In this document: piece after piece, positions 7,952 through 15,866 of the stretch
Numbering within the stretch: the first letter of the stretch is position 1
Layout: the number at the start of each line of letters is the position of its first letter
Assembly: GCF_900162695.1 (NCBI RefSeq)
Contig: NZ_FUIH01000007.1
Coordinates: 1,302,001-1,366,000 of the forward strand
Origin: Virgibacillus siamensis
Lineage (GTDB): Bacteria > Bacillota > Bacilli > Bacillales > Amphibacillaceae
Direction of reading: 5' to 3'
DNA: 64,000 nucleotides
Position numbers and translations under genes: made by a program
The notes under the pieces: generated by a model
What the model saw: the letters and a program-made list of their open reading frames with translations, nothing else
Database searches by the model: none
What the model was told of the DNA's origin: nothing

Positions 7952-8158
7952 TTATTTATTTTCTTCGCCTCTGATAATATCACGTGCTTCTTTGATTTCA
8001 TCGGTTGCATCACCGGTCAGGTCACGTGCTGATTTCTTAAATTCACGTAATGTATTCCCTGCAGCTTTGCCAATCTCCGGCAGCTTTTTTGGGCCAAAGA
8101 CAACCAGTGCTATTACCAATATCAGGATAAGACCCGGAAATCCAATATTTGCCAGCAT
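7952..8158 (-). CDS. tatA: Twin-arginine translocase subunit TatA (first copy)
   Basis: First gene of the tat unit, 68 residues. It shares the membrane segment GFPGLILILVIALVVFGP and KKLPEIGKAAG hinge with the next gene, but has a longer, more charged C-terminus (DEIKEARDIIRGEE). The longest frame starts at 8200; the ATG at 8158 is preferred because GAAGGTG precedes it and the family begins MLANIG. Whether either copy has TatB-like function cannot be told from sequence. Confidence 0.92.
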   Translation of the reverse strand: MLANIGFPGLILILVIALVVFGPKKLPEIGKAAGNTLREFKKSARDLTGDATDEIKEARDIIRGEENK

Positions 8159-8279
8159 TGAAACACCTTCTTTTATGTAATATTGTAACCAAAGCCACAA
8201 ATTTATATATCATTGCCAAAAATTTCAACAGCTTGTTGAAACGTCTTTAGTTTAACATGAACATCCCCAGCTTAACAAC

Positions 8280-8858
8280 TTAAAAATGTTTTGCTTCTTC
8301 ATATTCTTCGGGATGATTCATATTGAAAAAATGTTTATGCAATAAATGATCTGGTATTGACCCAAATTCATGCAAAAAATGAACGTTTCCAAATGAAAAT
8401 ATGTCTTTTACTTTTAAAGCGTCGTTTTCTAACTGTTGTTGTATAAAAGGCTGCATTTTCTTAGTATAAATTCCCGAAAGAGGGTGCATTCGGTCCTTAT
8501 ATACAGGAATAACCGCATCATAATGATTTAGTTTTCGGAGCAGAAAATGGTAAACATCTCTCTGAATGAATGGCATATCACAGGCGGCGCAAATATACAC
8601 AGATGCATCAATGTGATAAAGTGCCGTCTCCAGTCCTGCCAATGGTCCCTTTCCAGGATATCGGTCTGCAATTTTTTGGTATGTCAGAAAATCATACTTC
8701 TCCGGTTGATTGGTAATAATTGCAAGCTGTGATACAACTGTATTCATTTCATCTGTAATCTGTTCAATCACCGTTTTGGTTCCAAGTGACAGCAGTGATT
8801 TATCCGTTCCCATCCTGGATGATTTGCCACCTGATAAAATGATACCGCAACAGTTCAT
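8280..8858 (-). CDS. mobA: Molybdenum cofactor guanylyltransferase MobA
   Basis: Attaches GMP to molybdopterin to give the bis-MGD-type cofactor of oxidoreductases. The nucleotide-binding motif LSGGKSSRMGTDKSLL is at the N-terminus and the metal-binding CDMPF segment near residue 97. 192 residues, the usual size. No other moa/moe genes are nearby. Its position between tat and dfrA-thyA is notable because molybdoenzymes are classical Tat substrates, but the cassette may be incidental. Confidence 0.92.
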   Translation of the reverse strand: MNCCGIILSGGKSSRMGTDKSLLSLGTKTVIEQITDEMNTVVSQLAIITNQPEKYDFLTYQKIADRYPGKGPLAGLETALYHIDASVYICAACDMPFIQRDVYHFLLRKLNHYDAVIPVYKDRMHPLSGIYTKKMQPFIQQQLENDALKVKDIFSFGNVHFLHEFGSIPDHLLHKHFFNMNHPEEYEEAKHF

Positions 8859-8874
8859 GTCCTATTCATCCCTA

Positions 8875-9363
8875 TCATTTTCGGTCATATTGTAAAAAAT
8901 AATAATCATATGGGTTTTTTTCATTTTTTTCCCCTTTGACCTTTGATGTCAGCTCCCAGTCCGCTTCATTGAATTCCGGGAAAAATGTATCACCCTTAAA
9001 ATCTTCATCAATCCATGTAATATACATCCGATCTGCATGAGGTAACACCTGACGAAAAATATTTCCACCGCCAATCACAAACAATTCCTCTCCCGGATTT
9101 TCGGAATTCCAATTATAAATCGTATCGAGGTCGTGAATCACTTCAACTTCATTTGGAAAATCAGATTGGCTACGTGTTACTACAACGTTTTTCCGATTGG
9201 GAAGCGGTTTTCCCATGGATTCAAAGGTTTTACGTCCCATTATAATCGTATTACCGGTTGATTTTTCTTTAAAAAACTTCAAATCATTTGGCAGACGCCA
9301 AGGCAAATCATTATTCAGGCCTATTGTTTTATGTTTATCCATTGCGACGAGTAGTGAAATCAA
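8875..9363 (-). CDS. dfrA: Dihydrofolate reductase, TTG start
   Basis: Reduces dihydrofolate to tetrahydrofolate with NADPH, recycling the folate oxidised by thymidylate synthase. Motifs: IGLNNDLPWRLPNDLKFF (substrate and cofactor site, catalytic acidic residue at NDLKFF), GRKTFESMGKPLPNR and VIGGGNIF. From the TTG at 9363 the protein has 162 residues, the normal length; GAGGAGG lies just upstream, and starting at the longer frame's ATG (9390) would add nine non-conserved residues. The longer frame's ATG overlaps the end of thyA, so translation is probably coupled or nearly so. Confidence 0.94.
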   Translation of the reverse strand: MISLLVAMDKHKTIGLNNDLPWRLPNDLKFFKEKSTGNTIIMGRKTFESMGKPLPNRKNVVVTRSQSDFPNEVEVIHDLDTIYNWNSENPGEELFVIGGGNIFRQVLPHADRMYITWIDEDFKGDTFFPEFNEADWELTSKVKGEKNEKNPYDYYFLQYDRK

Positions 9364-9386
9364 TGCTTTTGCCTCCTCTTCGTATT

Positions 9387-10343
9387 TCAAACTGCAATTG
9401 GTGCCTTAATGGATGGATGCGGGTGATAGTTCTCCAATTCCAAATCTGTCATTTCAATATTAAAAATAGATTGTTTTTCCTTATTGATAATAAGGTCAGG
9501 TAAAGACCTTGTCTCGCGGCCAAGCTGTGTTTCCACCTGTTCCACATGGTTTGTATAAATATGCGCATCACCAAGTGTATGGATGAATTCACCTGGTTTA
9601 AGATTGCATTCATGTGCGATTAGATATGTCAGCAGTGCATAACTCGCAATATTAAATGGAACTCCCAGAAAAATGTCAGCGCTGCGCTGATATAACTGAC
9701 ATGAAAGTTTACCATCCGCCACGTAAAATTGAAACAATGTATGGCACGGCGGTAATGCCATATGTGGAACATCTTCCGGATTCCAGGCAGAAACTATATG
9801 TCTTCTGGAGTCAGGCTTATTCTGAATGGAATGGATAACATCCTTCAACTGATCAATGGTCTTATCATTGGATGTTTTCCAATCACGCCACTGTTTTCCG
9901 TATACATTGCCTAAATCACCGTATGTTTGTGCAAAGCCATCATCCTGGAGAATACGATCTTTAAAAATGGCCATTTGCTCCTGATACTTTTCTTTGAATA
10001 CAGGATCGTTCTGACTGCGGTTTCCGAAATCGGCCATATCCGGTCCTGTATAATCAGCACTTTCAACCCATTTTTTAAATGCCCATTCATTCCAAATATT
10101 ATTATTGTTTTGCAGCAGGTAACGAATGTTGGTATCCCCTTTGATAAACCAGAGCAATTCACTGGCAACAAGTCGAAATGGGACTTTTTTTGTCGTCAGA
10201 AGCGGAAAACCGTCCTGAAGGTCAAACCGCATTTGGTGTCCAAATACGGAATACGTTCCCGTGTTTGTCCTATCATCCTTCTTCGTCCCATTTTCCAATA
10301 CACGCCTGCATAAATCCAAATAAGCTTGTTCATCTTTTGCCAT
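9387..10343 (-). CDS. thyA: Thymidylate synthase
   Basis: Methylates dUMP to dTMP using methylene-tetrahydrofolate. 318 residues; the catalytic cysteine is C200 in ALPPCHTLFQF, and RSADIFLGVPFN and the C-terminal IKAPIAV are conserved. It carries the roughly 50-residue insertion in the small domain (about 88-140) seen in lactobacillus-type enzymes, longer than E. coli ThyA. First gene of thyA-dfrA, the order thyB-dfrA of B. subtilis. Confidence 0.96.
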   Translation of the reverse strand: MAKDEQAYLDLCRRVLENGTKKDDRTNTGTYSVFGHQMRFDLQDGFPLLTTKKVPFRLVASELLWFIKGDTNIRYLLQNNNNIWNEWAFKKWVESADYTGPDMADFGNRSQNDPVFKEKYQEQMAIFKDRILQDDGFAQTYGDLGNVYGKQWRDWKTSNDKTIDQLKDVIHSIQNKPDSRRHIVSAWNPEDVPHMALPPCHTLFQFYVADGKLSCQLYQRSADIFLGVPFNIASYALLTYLIAHECNLKPGEFIHTLGDAHIYTNHVEQVETQLGRETRSLPDLIINKEKQSIFNIEMTDLELENYHPHPSIKAPIAV

Positions 10344-10540
10344 CGTTACACCCTCCGAACCTCTCTCGTAACATATTAATTCATTAAAATTATTGTAACA
10401 TAAACGCCAAAACCAGCGAGGTATATTTTAAGTTTAATCGACATAAATCTGTTAGGAGATTATATTGCTAGAACTTGAACATATGGAAACAAACATCGTC
10501 AAGGTTTGCCATTTGATGTTGTGAAGACACCCTATTTGAT

Positions 10541-10566
10541 TTTTAAGGGAAATAAATTCCCTTTTA
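10541..10566. promoter_or_regulatory. Inverted repeat upstream of the two-TM/GAF-like gene
   Basis: AAGGGAA (10545-10551) and TTCCCTT (10557-10563) flank ATAAA, with AT-rich extensions on both sides. It lies about 45 bases before the gene start and close to a weak TATATT (10577-10582). It looks like an operator or a leader hairpin. Confidence 0.45.
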
Positions 10567-10607
10567 AAAGCATATCTATATTCTAAAAGGGTTGAAAGGG
10601 GGCCATT

Positions 10608-11393
10608 ATGCTAAAAAGAAATAAAGGCCCCATTATTTCTGGTGCTATCTTTTTATTGGTCATAACAGCGTTAAATGTTTTAGCACTAACAACCTTATTA
10701 AATCAATATGGGGAAGAAATATTGGGGGTCCAGACAGCCCATTGGCAATTATTCTTTCGGATTCTGGGGATAGGAATACCTGGGTTTTGGATTGTGTTTA
10801 AATCTAAAATGGCAACGAATATCTCAACTGAATCCCTAATGCAGCGTGATGTACTTTTAAAAAAGTTAAAAACATTATGGGTGAAATCGATTGATAAGGA
10901 ATACGATATATCCCTTGAAGAACTTAATATTCGTTTCTGGGTTGAATTAAAAAACCCATTTAAAAAAATAAGGTTAAAAAAATTTAATCGAAAGGTCTTT
11001 ATATGCCAAAGAAATGAACAACTGGCTGATAACGTCGCGGATAATCTTTATTTTGAGGTATACCCAAACGAAGAAGGCGGCATTGGCATATGTTATAACC
11101 AAGGGAAAGGGGAAGTTATTGCTTCCCATAATCAACATGATGATCCCGAAATGGCATTGGATAAAAACATGAATGAATTTCAAAAACAGCAAACAAGAAA
11201 CATGAAATTTTTATTGTGTATTCCGCTGTATAATAGCAAAGGACAAATTAAAAAGATTGTATCTTTTGACAGTCCTTACGCCATACCTAAACAACATATT
11301 GATTCAGTCGTCAGTGAATTAAGGGTCCTTTGCGATTTTCTGCAGAATAATATGCCAGACAATCTGGGTAAAAGGAGGGAAGTCAGTGCCTAA
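10608..11393 (+). CDS. Unrecognised two-TM protein with a C-terminal GAF-like domain
   Basis: 261 residues, no family recognised by name. Two hydrophobic segments (about 9-31 and 46-64) are joined by a short polar stretch, suggesting both termini in the cytosol. A basic, helical linker (about 66-130) follows. The last 120 residues have a GAF-like pattern: GIGICYNQGKGEVIAS, then MKFLLCIPLYNSKGQIKKIV, then SFDSP and a final amphipathic helix. The layout would suit a membrane sensor or small-ligand-gated effector, but that is inference. ATG 10608 follows AAAGGGGG. It overlaps a 52-codon gene by eight bases and both share a terminator at 11563-11592. Confidence 0.8.
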   Translation: MLKRNKGPIISGAIFLLVITALNVLALTTLLNQYGEEILGVQTAHWQLFFRILGIGIPGFWIVFKSKMATNISTESLMQRDVLLKKLKTLWVKSIDKEYDISLEELNIRFWVELKNPFKKIRLKKFNRKVFICQRNEQLADNVADNLYFEVYPNEEGGIGICYNQGKGEVIASHNQHDDPEMALDKNMNEFQKQQTRNMKFLLCIPLYNSKGQIKKIVSFDSPYAIPKQHIDSVVSELRVLCDFLQNNMPDNLGKRREVSA

Positions 11394-11544
11394 ATATTCT
11401 CCAAGGATACCCCCTTTGACAAATGATCAGAAAGAAAAGCTCTATAATCGTATTGCCGAGAATGCAGTAAGAGATGGTATTAATAAGTATGTAACAGCCG
11501 CTCAAACAACCACTAACAAACGCCCTGCCTTGGGTAACAGCTGA
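11386..11544 (+). CDS. Small 52-residue partner protein, GTG start
   Basis: A short gene easily missed because of its size and GTG start. AAAAGGAGGGAA (11369-11380) is an excellent ribosome-binding site five bases before the GTG, and the gene overlaps the end of the two-TM/GAF-like gene by eight bases, so translation is likely coupled. The product is basic and soluble, beginning MPKYSPRIPPLTNDQKEKLY with a helix around NRIAENAVRDGINKY and a Thr/Asn-rich tail. No family recognised. A terminator follows after 18 bases. Confidence 0.65.
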   Translation: MPKYSPRIPPLTNDQKEKLYNRIAENAVRDGINKYVTAAQTTTNKRPALGNS

Positions 11545-11562
11545 TATGAAGGCCTTTTTGTT

Positions 11563-11592
11563 ATCTGTCACACTCAGGGGCAGATTTTTTTT
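11563..11592 (+). terminator. Intrinsic terminator of the two-gene cassette
   Basis: ATCTGTC pairs with GGCAGAT (one G-T pair) and is followed by eight T residues. It ends the unit of the membrane protein and its 52-residue partner. Confidence 0.6.
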
Positions 11593-11632
11593 GCAATTAA
11601 TTCCCATTAAATTTGAAGTGAATTACCAATAA

Positions 11633-11803
11633 TCATTCCAATTTTTTTACTTCTTTTAGTGCCTGATCATAATGGTTTAACAATACATCCAAGCTCTTTG
11701 AAATGGATAAAACTTGTGGATTATTCGGGTTATTTTCATACGTTTTATACATTTCAGTTCTTGTTTCTTCTATTTTCTTTTTTAGTTCAGCGAGACTATA
11801 CAA
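11633..11803 (-). CDS. Spo0E-like aspartyl-phosphate phosphatase, TTG start
   Basis: A 56-residue protein beginning MYSLAELKKKIEETRTEMY and containing SKSLD, the SxxLD signature of the Spo0E family that dephosphorylates the response regulator Spo0A and delays sporulation. The predicted fold is a two-helix hairpin with the signature in helix two (about residues 34-50). Translation starts at TTG 11803, with AAAGGAAG eight to ten bases upstream, so size and start codon hide the gene. It is monocistronic and convergent with the GAF-like cassette. The exact target cannot be told from sequence. Confidence 0.85.
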   Translation of the reverse strand: MYSLAELKKKIEETRTEMYKTYENNPNNPQVLSISKSLDVLLNHYDQALKEVKKLE

Positions 11804-11993
11804 ACTTTATACTTCCTTTCCAATCGTATTGAATCTAATTTATTTATCTGATTATAGTGCTATCCATCCTTATGAAAACCGGTTAAGGATCATTTTATTA
11901 TTTCTGTATTTCATAACTCATACGCTTTAAATCGAACCTATGTTCCTATATTATCATAAGTAATCTTTTAAATCCAGGAAATATATACAATAC

Positions 11994-12026
11994 AAAAGGC
12001 TTTAGAGGAAATCCTCCAAAGCCTTA
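11994..12026 (-). terminator. Intrinsic terminator downstream of ypgQ
   Basis: On the minus strand AAGGCTTTGGAGGA pairs with TCCTCTAAAGCCTT (one G-T pair) followed by TTTTG. It lies about 75 bases after the HD-domain gene and would end the fhs-ypgQ transcript. Confidence 0.7.
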
Positions 12027-12099
12027 TCTATGTTTAACCATAATTTTGTAATATGTTCCTTTATCCTTATGCAGGTTTTTAAGAAGAGCAAAGTCCTCT

Positions 12100-12696
12100 C
12101 TACCTCCCCCATTCCCTGAAAAATTGCTCCAGGTATACTTCCATAAATTGATGTCTTTCAATGGCAATACGTTTTGCACTTTCGGTGTTCATCAAGCTTT
12201 TTAATTTTAACAGTTTATCATAAAAATGCTGAAGCGAAGTGTCAGTCTGGTTGGATGTGTTCCAAATCAATTGTCCTTGGGAACCACCATATGCAAATGT
12301 CCGTGCGATTCCAACCGCTCCGATCGCATCTAGCCTGTCAGCATCTTGTACGATTTTCCCCTCCAGTGTATCGGGTGTTTTTCCTTTTTGGAATGACACA
12401 TCATCGGCAGTATGACGTATTTGTTTATATTCTGCATCAGAAATATCGATGGATTGTAAAAAATCGGTTAAATGATTCAATACTTTATTTCGATTTGAAA
12501 ATAACTTCGCATCACCGATATCATGGATCCAGGCAGCAGCTTCACAAATAAAAACATCTGCGCCCTCTTCCAGAGCAATATTTCTGGCCATTTGAGCAAC
12601 CCGCTTCATATGGAAAAAATCATGTCCGGTGCAATCATCGCTAAAAATTGAATGGGCATAATCGCGGATAGCATTTAATTGATAAGACCCATCCAT
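12100..12696 (-). CDS. ypgQ: HD-domain phosphohydrolase, YpgQ/YedJ type
   Basis: Metal-dependent hydrolase of the HD superfamily; B. subtilis YpgQ is a manganese-dependent nucleotide pyrophosphohydrolase. The metal ligands are visible as GHDFFHMKRV (His25/His29 region), the HD pair at 58-59 (WIHDIGD) and VQDADRLDAIGAVGIAR near 117-130, the last being the YedJ-type signature. 198 residues. It overlaps the fhs stop by one base (TAATG), so the two are co-transcribed, although no functional link to folate metabolism is obvious. Confidence 0.88.
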   Translation of the reverse strand: MDGSYQLNAIRDYAHSIFSDDCTGHDFFHMKRVAQMARNIALEEGADVFICEAAAWIHDIGDAKLFSNRNKVLNHLTDFLQSIDISDAEYKQIRHTADDVSFQKGKTPDTLEGKIVQDADRLDAIGAVGIARTFAYGGSQGQLIWNTSNQTDTSLQHFYDKLLKLKSLMNTESAKRIAIERHQFMEVYLEQFFREWGR

Positions 12697-14366
12697 TAGA
12701 ATAAACCTTTTATTTTCCCGTCTTCCGTTACATCCATATTTAATGCAGCCGGTTTTTTTGGAAGTCCAGGCATTGTCATCATATCACCGGTTAATACAAC
12801 AATGAACCCGGCACCAATGGATGGTCGTAATTCCCTTATTGTTACAGTAAATCCGGATGGTCTGCCGACAAGTGATGGATCGTCAGAGAGTGAATACTGT
12901 GTTTTGGCCATACACACCGGTAACTTACCCCACCCCTGTTTTTCGTAAAAAGCCACCTGCTTTTTAGCTTTTGATGTTAATTCAATTCCATCAGCACCAT
13001 ACACTTTTTGTGCTACTTTTCGAATTTTGGTCTCAAGTGTGTCTTCTAATTCGTAAATCCGCTGAAAGTTTCTTTCCGGACTTTCAGCTGTTTTCATTAT
13101 ATTTTCAGCCAGTTCTATACCACCGGCTCCACCCTGTGCCCATATATCAGTAAGTGCAACATCAATACCTCTTGATTCACACCAGTCTTTAATATAATCA
13201 GTTTCAGCGTGTGTATCGGAAGGGAATTTATTAATGGCAACGACAAATGGCAGACCAAACTGATTGACCGTTTCGATATGCTTCTCTAAATTGGCCATGC
13301 CTGCCTGCAATGCCTTCACATTTTCTGTTTGTAAATTGTCTTTTGCCACACCGCCATGCATTTTTAATGCCCGGACAGTTGCTACAATGACTACAGCATC
13401 TGTTTCAAACCCACCTGCGCGCGATTTTATATCGAGGAATTTTTCGAGTCCCAAATCTGCACCAAATCCTGCCTCGGTCACAACGTAATCGCCAAGCTTT
13501 GCCGCTGTCTTGGTAGCCATAATACTGTTGCATCCGTGAGCAATATTCGCAAATGGTCCGCCGTGAATGATGGCAGCCGTATTTTCTGTTGTTTGCACAA
13601 GGTTCGGCTTGATTGCATCTTTTAGAAGTAATGTTAATGCCCCTTCGATTTTCAAGTCTTTCACCGTTATCGGTTCCTCGTCGTAGGTGTATCCTATCAC
13701 GATGTTTGAGATTCGTTCCTTCAAATTTGTTAGACTGGTAGCCAAACAGAGGATTGCCATAATCTCCGAGGCAACGGTAATATTAAATCCGTCTTCTCTC
13801 GGCACACCTTTCAGGGGTCCGCCGAGTCCGACGACAATTTGCCGGAGAACCCGGTCATTCATATCCATTACCCGTTTCCATTCTATGCGGCGAGGATCGA
13901 TATTCAATTTATTTCCCCGATGTATATGATTATCAATAAACGCACTAAGTGCATTGTTGGCACTTGTAATGGCATGCAGGTCTCCAGTGAAATGCAAATT
14001 AATATCTTCCATTGGGAGGACCTGTGAATAACCTCCCCCTGCTGCACCGCCCTTCATTCCCATAACAGGGCCAAGCGATGGTTCCCGCAGTGCAATAATT
14101 GCTTTTTTTCCGAGTCGATTTAATGCTTGTCCGAGGCCGACAGTAACAGTTGATTTCCCTTCACCGGCAGGCGTTGGATTAATGGAAGTCACTAAAATGA
14201 TTTTACCATCAGGTTTGTCCTTTAATTTGTCCAATAAGTTATTGGATAACTTTGCTTTTGTGTGTCCGTATGGTTCCCAGTCATCCTTTGACAAATCAAG
14301 ACTAGCAGCAATATCCTCAATCGGCTTTAATGTAGCGCTCTGTGCAATTTCAATATCAGTAGCCAT
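12696..14366 (-). CDS. fhs: Formate-tetrahydrofolate ligase
   Basis: ATP-dependent formation of 10-formyl-tetrahydrofolate from formate, feeding purine synthesis and formyl-Met. 556 residues, full length. The ATP loop TPAGEGKSTVTVGLGQAL and signatures GVMGMKGGAAGGGYSQV and EAGFGADLGLEKF are present, and the C-terminus ends GKIKGLF. B. subtilis 168 lacks fhs, so this is a real content difference from that model. It works in the same pathway as the dfrA-thyA pair a few kilobases away. Confidence 0.96.
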   Translation of the reverse strand: MATDIEIAQSATLKPIEDIAASLDLSKDDWEPYGHTKAKLSNNLLDKLKDKPDGKIILVTSINPTPAGEGKSTVTVGLGQALNRLGKKAIIALREPSLGPVMGMKGGAAGGGYSQVLPMEDINLHFTGDLHAITSANNALSAFIDNHIHRGNKLNIDPRRIEWKRVMDMNDRVLRQIVVGLGGPLKGVPREDGFNITVASEIMAILCLATSLTNLKERISNIVIGYTYDEEPITVKDLKIEGALTLLLKDAIKPNLVQTTENTAAIIHGGPFANIAHGCNSIMATKTAAKLGDYVVTEAGFGADLGLEKFLDIKSRAGGFETDAVVIVATVRALKMHGGVAKDNLQTENVKALQAGMANLEKHIETVNQFGLPFVVAINKFPSDTHAETDYIKDWCESRGIDVALTDIWAQGGAGGIELAENIMKTAESPERNFQRIYELEDTLETKIRKVAQKVYGADGIELTSKAKKQVAFYEKQGWGKLPVCMAKTQYSLSDDPSLVGRPSGFTVTIRELRPSIGAGFIVVLTGDMMTMPGLPKKPAALNMDVTEDGKIKGLF

Positions 14367-14516
14367 ACATGAAGCACCCCTCTCGATTAGTTAACTATAG
14401 TGTAACGTATCAAGTTGTCTTTTTATATAATTATTATGAATTTTTTAAGGACCACTTATTTTTATGCGTTAATTAGTATAAAAAATCAGAAATTCGCAAA
14501 TATATATGACATTTTC

Positions 14517-14545
14517 TTGACTGACAGCCTAAAATACGCTATATT
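14517..14545 (+). promoter_or_regulatory. SigmaA promoter of the cold-shock gene
   Basis: TTGACT (14517-14522), a 17-base spacer, and TATATT (14540-14545). Transcription from about 14552 gives a leader near 160 bases. Confidence 0.7.
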
Positions 14546-14551
14546 GGACCT

Positions 14552-14713
14552 AAGCAAAGAAGATGTATGGAATCATTATTGACAGGCAGCTTCTATAGAA
14601 GTAGGTGTACATGTGATTCTGCACTTCTATACGGAGATGTCTTTTTTTGGTATTCATTTATCTGCCTTTGTATTACCACGTTTTACGTGAAAGTTTTTAG
14701 GAGGATTATTCAC
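14552..14713 (+). promoter_or_regulatory. Long structured 5' leader of the cold-shock gene
   Basis: A leader of roughly 160 bases contains a perfect 9-bp stem (TATAGAAGT with ACTTCTATA, about 14592-14632), then a T-run (CTTTTTTTGG). Long leaders of csp genes act as temperature-dependent RNA switches in other bacteria; I infer the same here. Confidence 0.5.
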
Positions 14714-14914
14714 ATGGAAAATGGAGTAGTTAAATGGTTCAACGCAGAAAAAGGTTACGGCTTTATCCAAGTTGAGGAAGGAAATGATGTATTCGTACAT
14801 TATTCCGCAATTCAAGAAGAAGGCTTCAAATCCCTTGAAGAAGGTCAAGAAGTTGACTTCGAAATTGTCGAAGGTGAGCGCGGACCTCAGGCTGCAAATG
14901 TAGTTAAAAAATAA
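14714..14914 (+). CDS. Cold-shock protein (CspA family)
   Basis: Single-stranded nucleic-acid-binding RNA chaperone of 66 residues. RNP1 (KGYGFIQV) and RNP2 (DVFVHYSAI) motifs are intact, and the length and acidic character fit the Bacillus CspB/C/D set. The long upstream frame in this reading frame is the leader, not coding; TAGGAGGA precedes the ATG at 14714. A terminator follows immediately. Confidence 0.95.
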   Translation: MENGVVKWFNAEKGYGFIQVEEGNDVFVHYSAIQEEGFKSLEEGQEVDFEIVEGERGPQAANVVKK

Positions 14915-14925
14915 CGATATCATAT

Positions 14926-14963
14926 ATAAAGCGGTGATCTGATGCAGATTGCCGCTTTTTTTG
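14926..14963 (+). terminator. Intrinsic terminator of the cold-shock gene
   Basis: AAAGCGG pairs with CCGCTTT across a short loop containing an inner ATCTG/CAGAT stem, followed by seven T residues. Confidence 0.8.
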
Positions 14964-15042
14964 GCGTTTGTCGCCCAGATCTCAATTATCCATTAATTTG
15001 TCACCTCTTTCCTGCAACCTCCATGTCACTTAAAAATCCGTA

Positions 15043-15071
15043 TTGCCTTTCCGGTTATTAAAAAGTATAAT
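15043..15071 (+). promoter_or_regulatory. SigmaA promoter of the preQ1-controlled transporter gene
   Basis: TTGCCT (15043-15048), 17-base spacer, TATAAT (15066-15071). The predicted start lies just before the riboswitch aptamer. Confidence 0.75.
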
Positions 15072-15083
15072 GGATGATGTTGT

Positions 15084-15126
15084 TTTACGCGGTTCGCAAA
15101 CTCCCGCGTTACCAAAACTAAGGAGG
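15084..15126 (+). ncRNA. PreQ1-I riboswitch
   Basis: The stretch has the hallmarks of the class I preQ1 aptamer: a short P1 stem (ACGCGG with CCGCGT), the loop GGTTCGCAAACTCCC with the conserved GGTTC and CCC, and the A-rich tail AAAACTAAGGA that folds back as a pseudoknot. The tail runs into the ribosome-binding site AAGGAGG of the next gene, so ligand binding should hide the site and block translation. Known targets of this class are queuosine biosynthesis and precursor transport genes, in agreement with the transporter downstream. Confidence 0.85.
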
Positions 15127-15133
15127 AATAAGG

Positions 15134-15811
15134 ATGCCAAATGAACTGATTTGGTTTTTATTTGCAATGTTGAACTTTTCATTGCTGTTATTTTTTTATC
15201 GGATGTTTGGGAAAATGGGTTTATTTGTTTGGATCGGGCTGGCTACAGTTATTGCGAACATTCAGGTCCTCAAGACCGTTGAGCTGTTTGGATTGACTGC
15301 CACACTTGGTAACATCATTTATGGCACCGCCTATTTGGGAACGGATATTCTCAATGAAAAATACGGAAAAAAAGATGCGAAAAGAGCTGTCTGGATGGGA
15401 TTTTCGACATTAATAGCCATGACCGTGATGATGCAGATTTCCCTTGTATTCAATCCTGGACCAGATGATATCGCACATGAGTCGTTGGAGACGATTTTCG
15501 GCATGATTCCGCGTGTTGCTGCCGGAAGTCTTGCCGCCTATGCAATGAGTCAGTACTTTGATGTATTAATTTACGACAAGCTGCGTAAACTGTTTCCCGC
15601 AGATAAGTTTCTTTGGGTGCGAAATAATGGAAGCACAATGCTCAGTCAGCTTCTGGATACAGCAGTCTTCTGTTCTATTGCATTTTTAGGTCAGTTCCCG
15701 ATGACAGTCTGGTTTGAAATTTTCATAACAACCTATGTTATTAAATTTATTGTTGCACTAATTGATACACCTTTTATGTATATTGCAAAATATATACACC
15801 AAAGCAAATAA
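15134..15811 (+). CDS. Queuosine precursor transporter (VUT/YhhQ family)
   Basis: Integral membrane importer for 7-deazaguanine precursors (preQ0/preQ1) used to make queuosine in tRNA. 225 residues with about six hydrophobic segments; diagnostic features are the TDILNEKYGKKDAKRAVWMGF motif after the second helix, the RNNGSTMLSQLLDT segment and the C-terminal DTPFMYIAKYI. The preQ1-I riboswitch directly upstream makes the substrate assignment strong. No que biosynthesis genes are in the window. Confidence 0.93.
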   Translation: MPNELIWFLFAMLNFSLLLFFYRMFGKMGLFVWIGLATVIANIQVLKTVELFGLTATLGNIIYGTAYLGTDILNEKYGKKDAKRAVWMGFSTLIAMTVMMQISLVFNPGPDDIAHESLETIFGMIPRVAAGSLAAYAMSQYFDVLIYDKLRKLFPADKFLWVRNNGSTMLSQLLDTAVFCSIAFLGQFPMTVWFEIFITTYVIKFIVALIDTPFMYIAKYIHQSK

Positions 15812-15853
15812 AAAAGATCTCGCTCCCCTTTTATATGGTGCGAGATCTTTTTC
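15811..15853. terminator. Bidirectional terminator between the transporter gene and ypbQ
   Basis: AAAAAGATCTCGC and GCGAGATCTTTTT form a 13-bp stem around a 16-base loop; T-runs on both strands fit the convergent genes. Confidence 0.9.
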
Positions 15854-15866
15854 GAATTTAGGGAAA

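Noticed and set aside
12971..14394. Several plus-strand frames of 60-80 codons
   Set aside because: All are shadows of fhs, which is full length with intact motifs.
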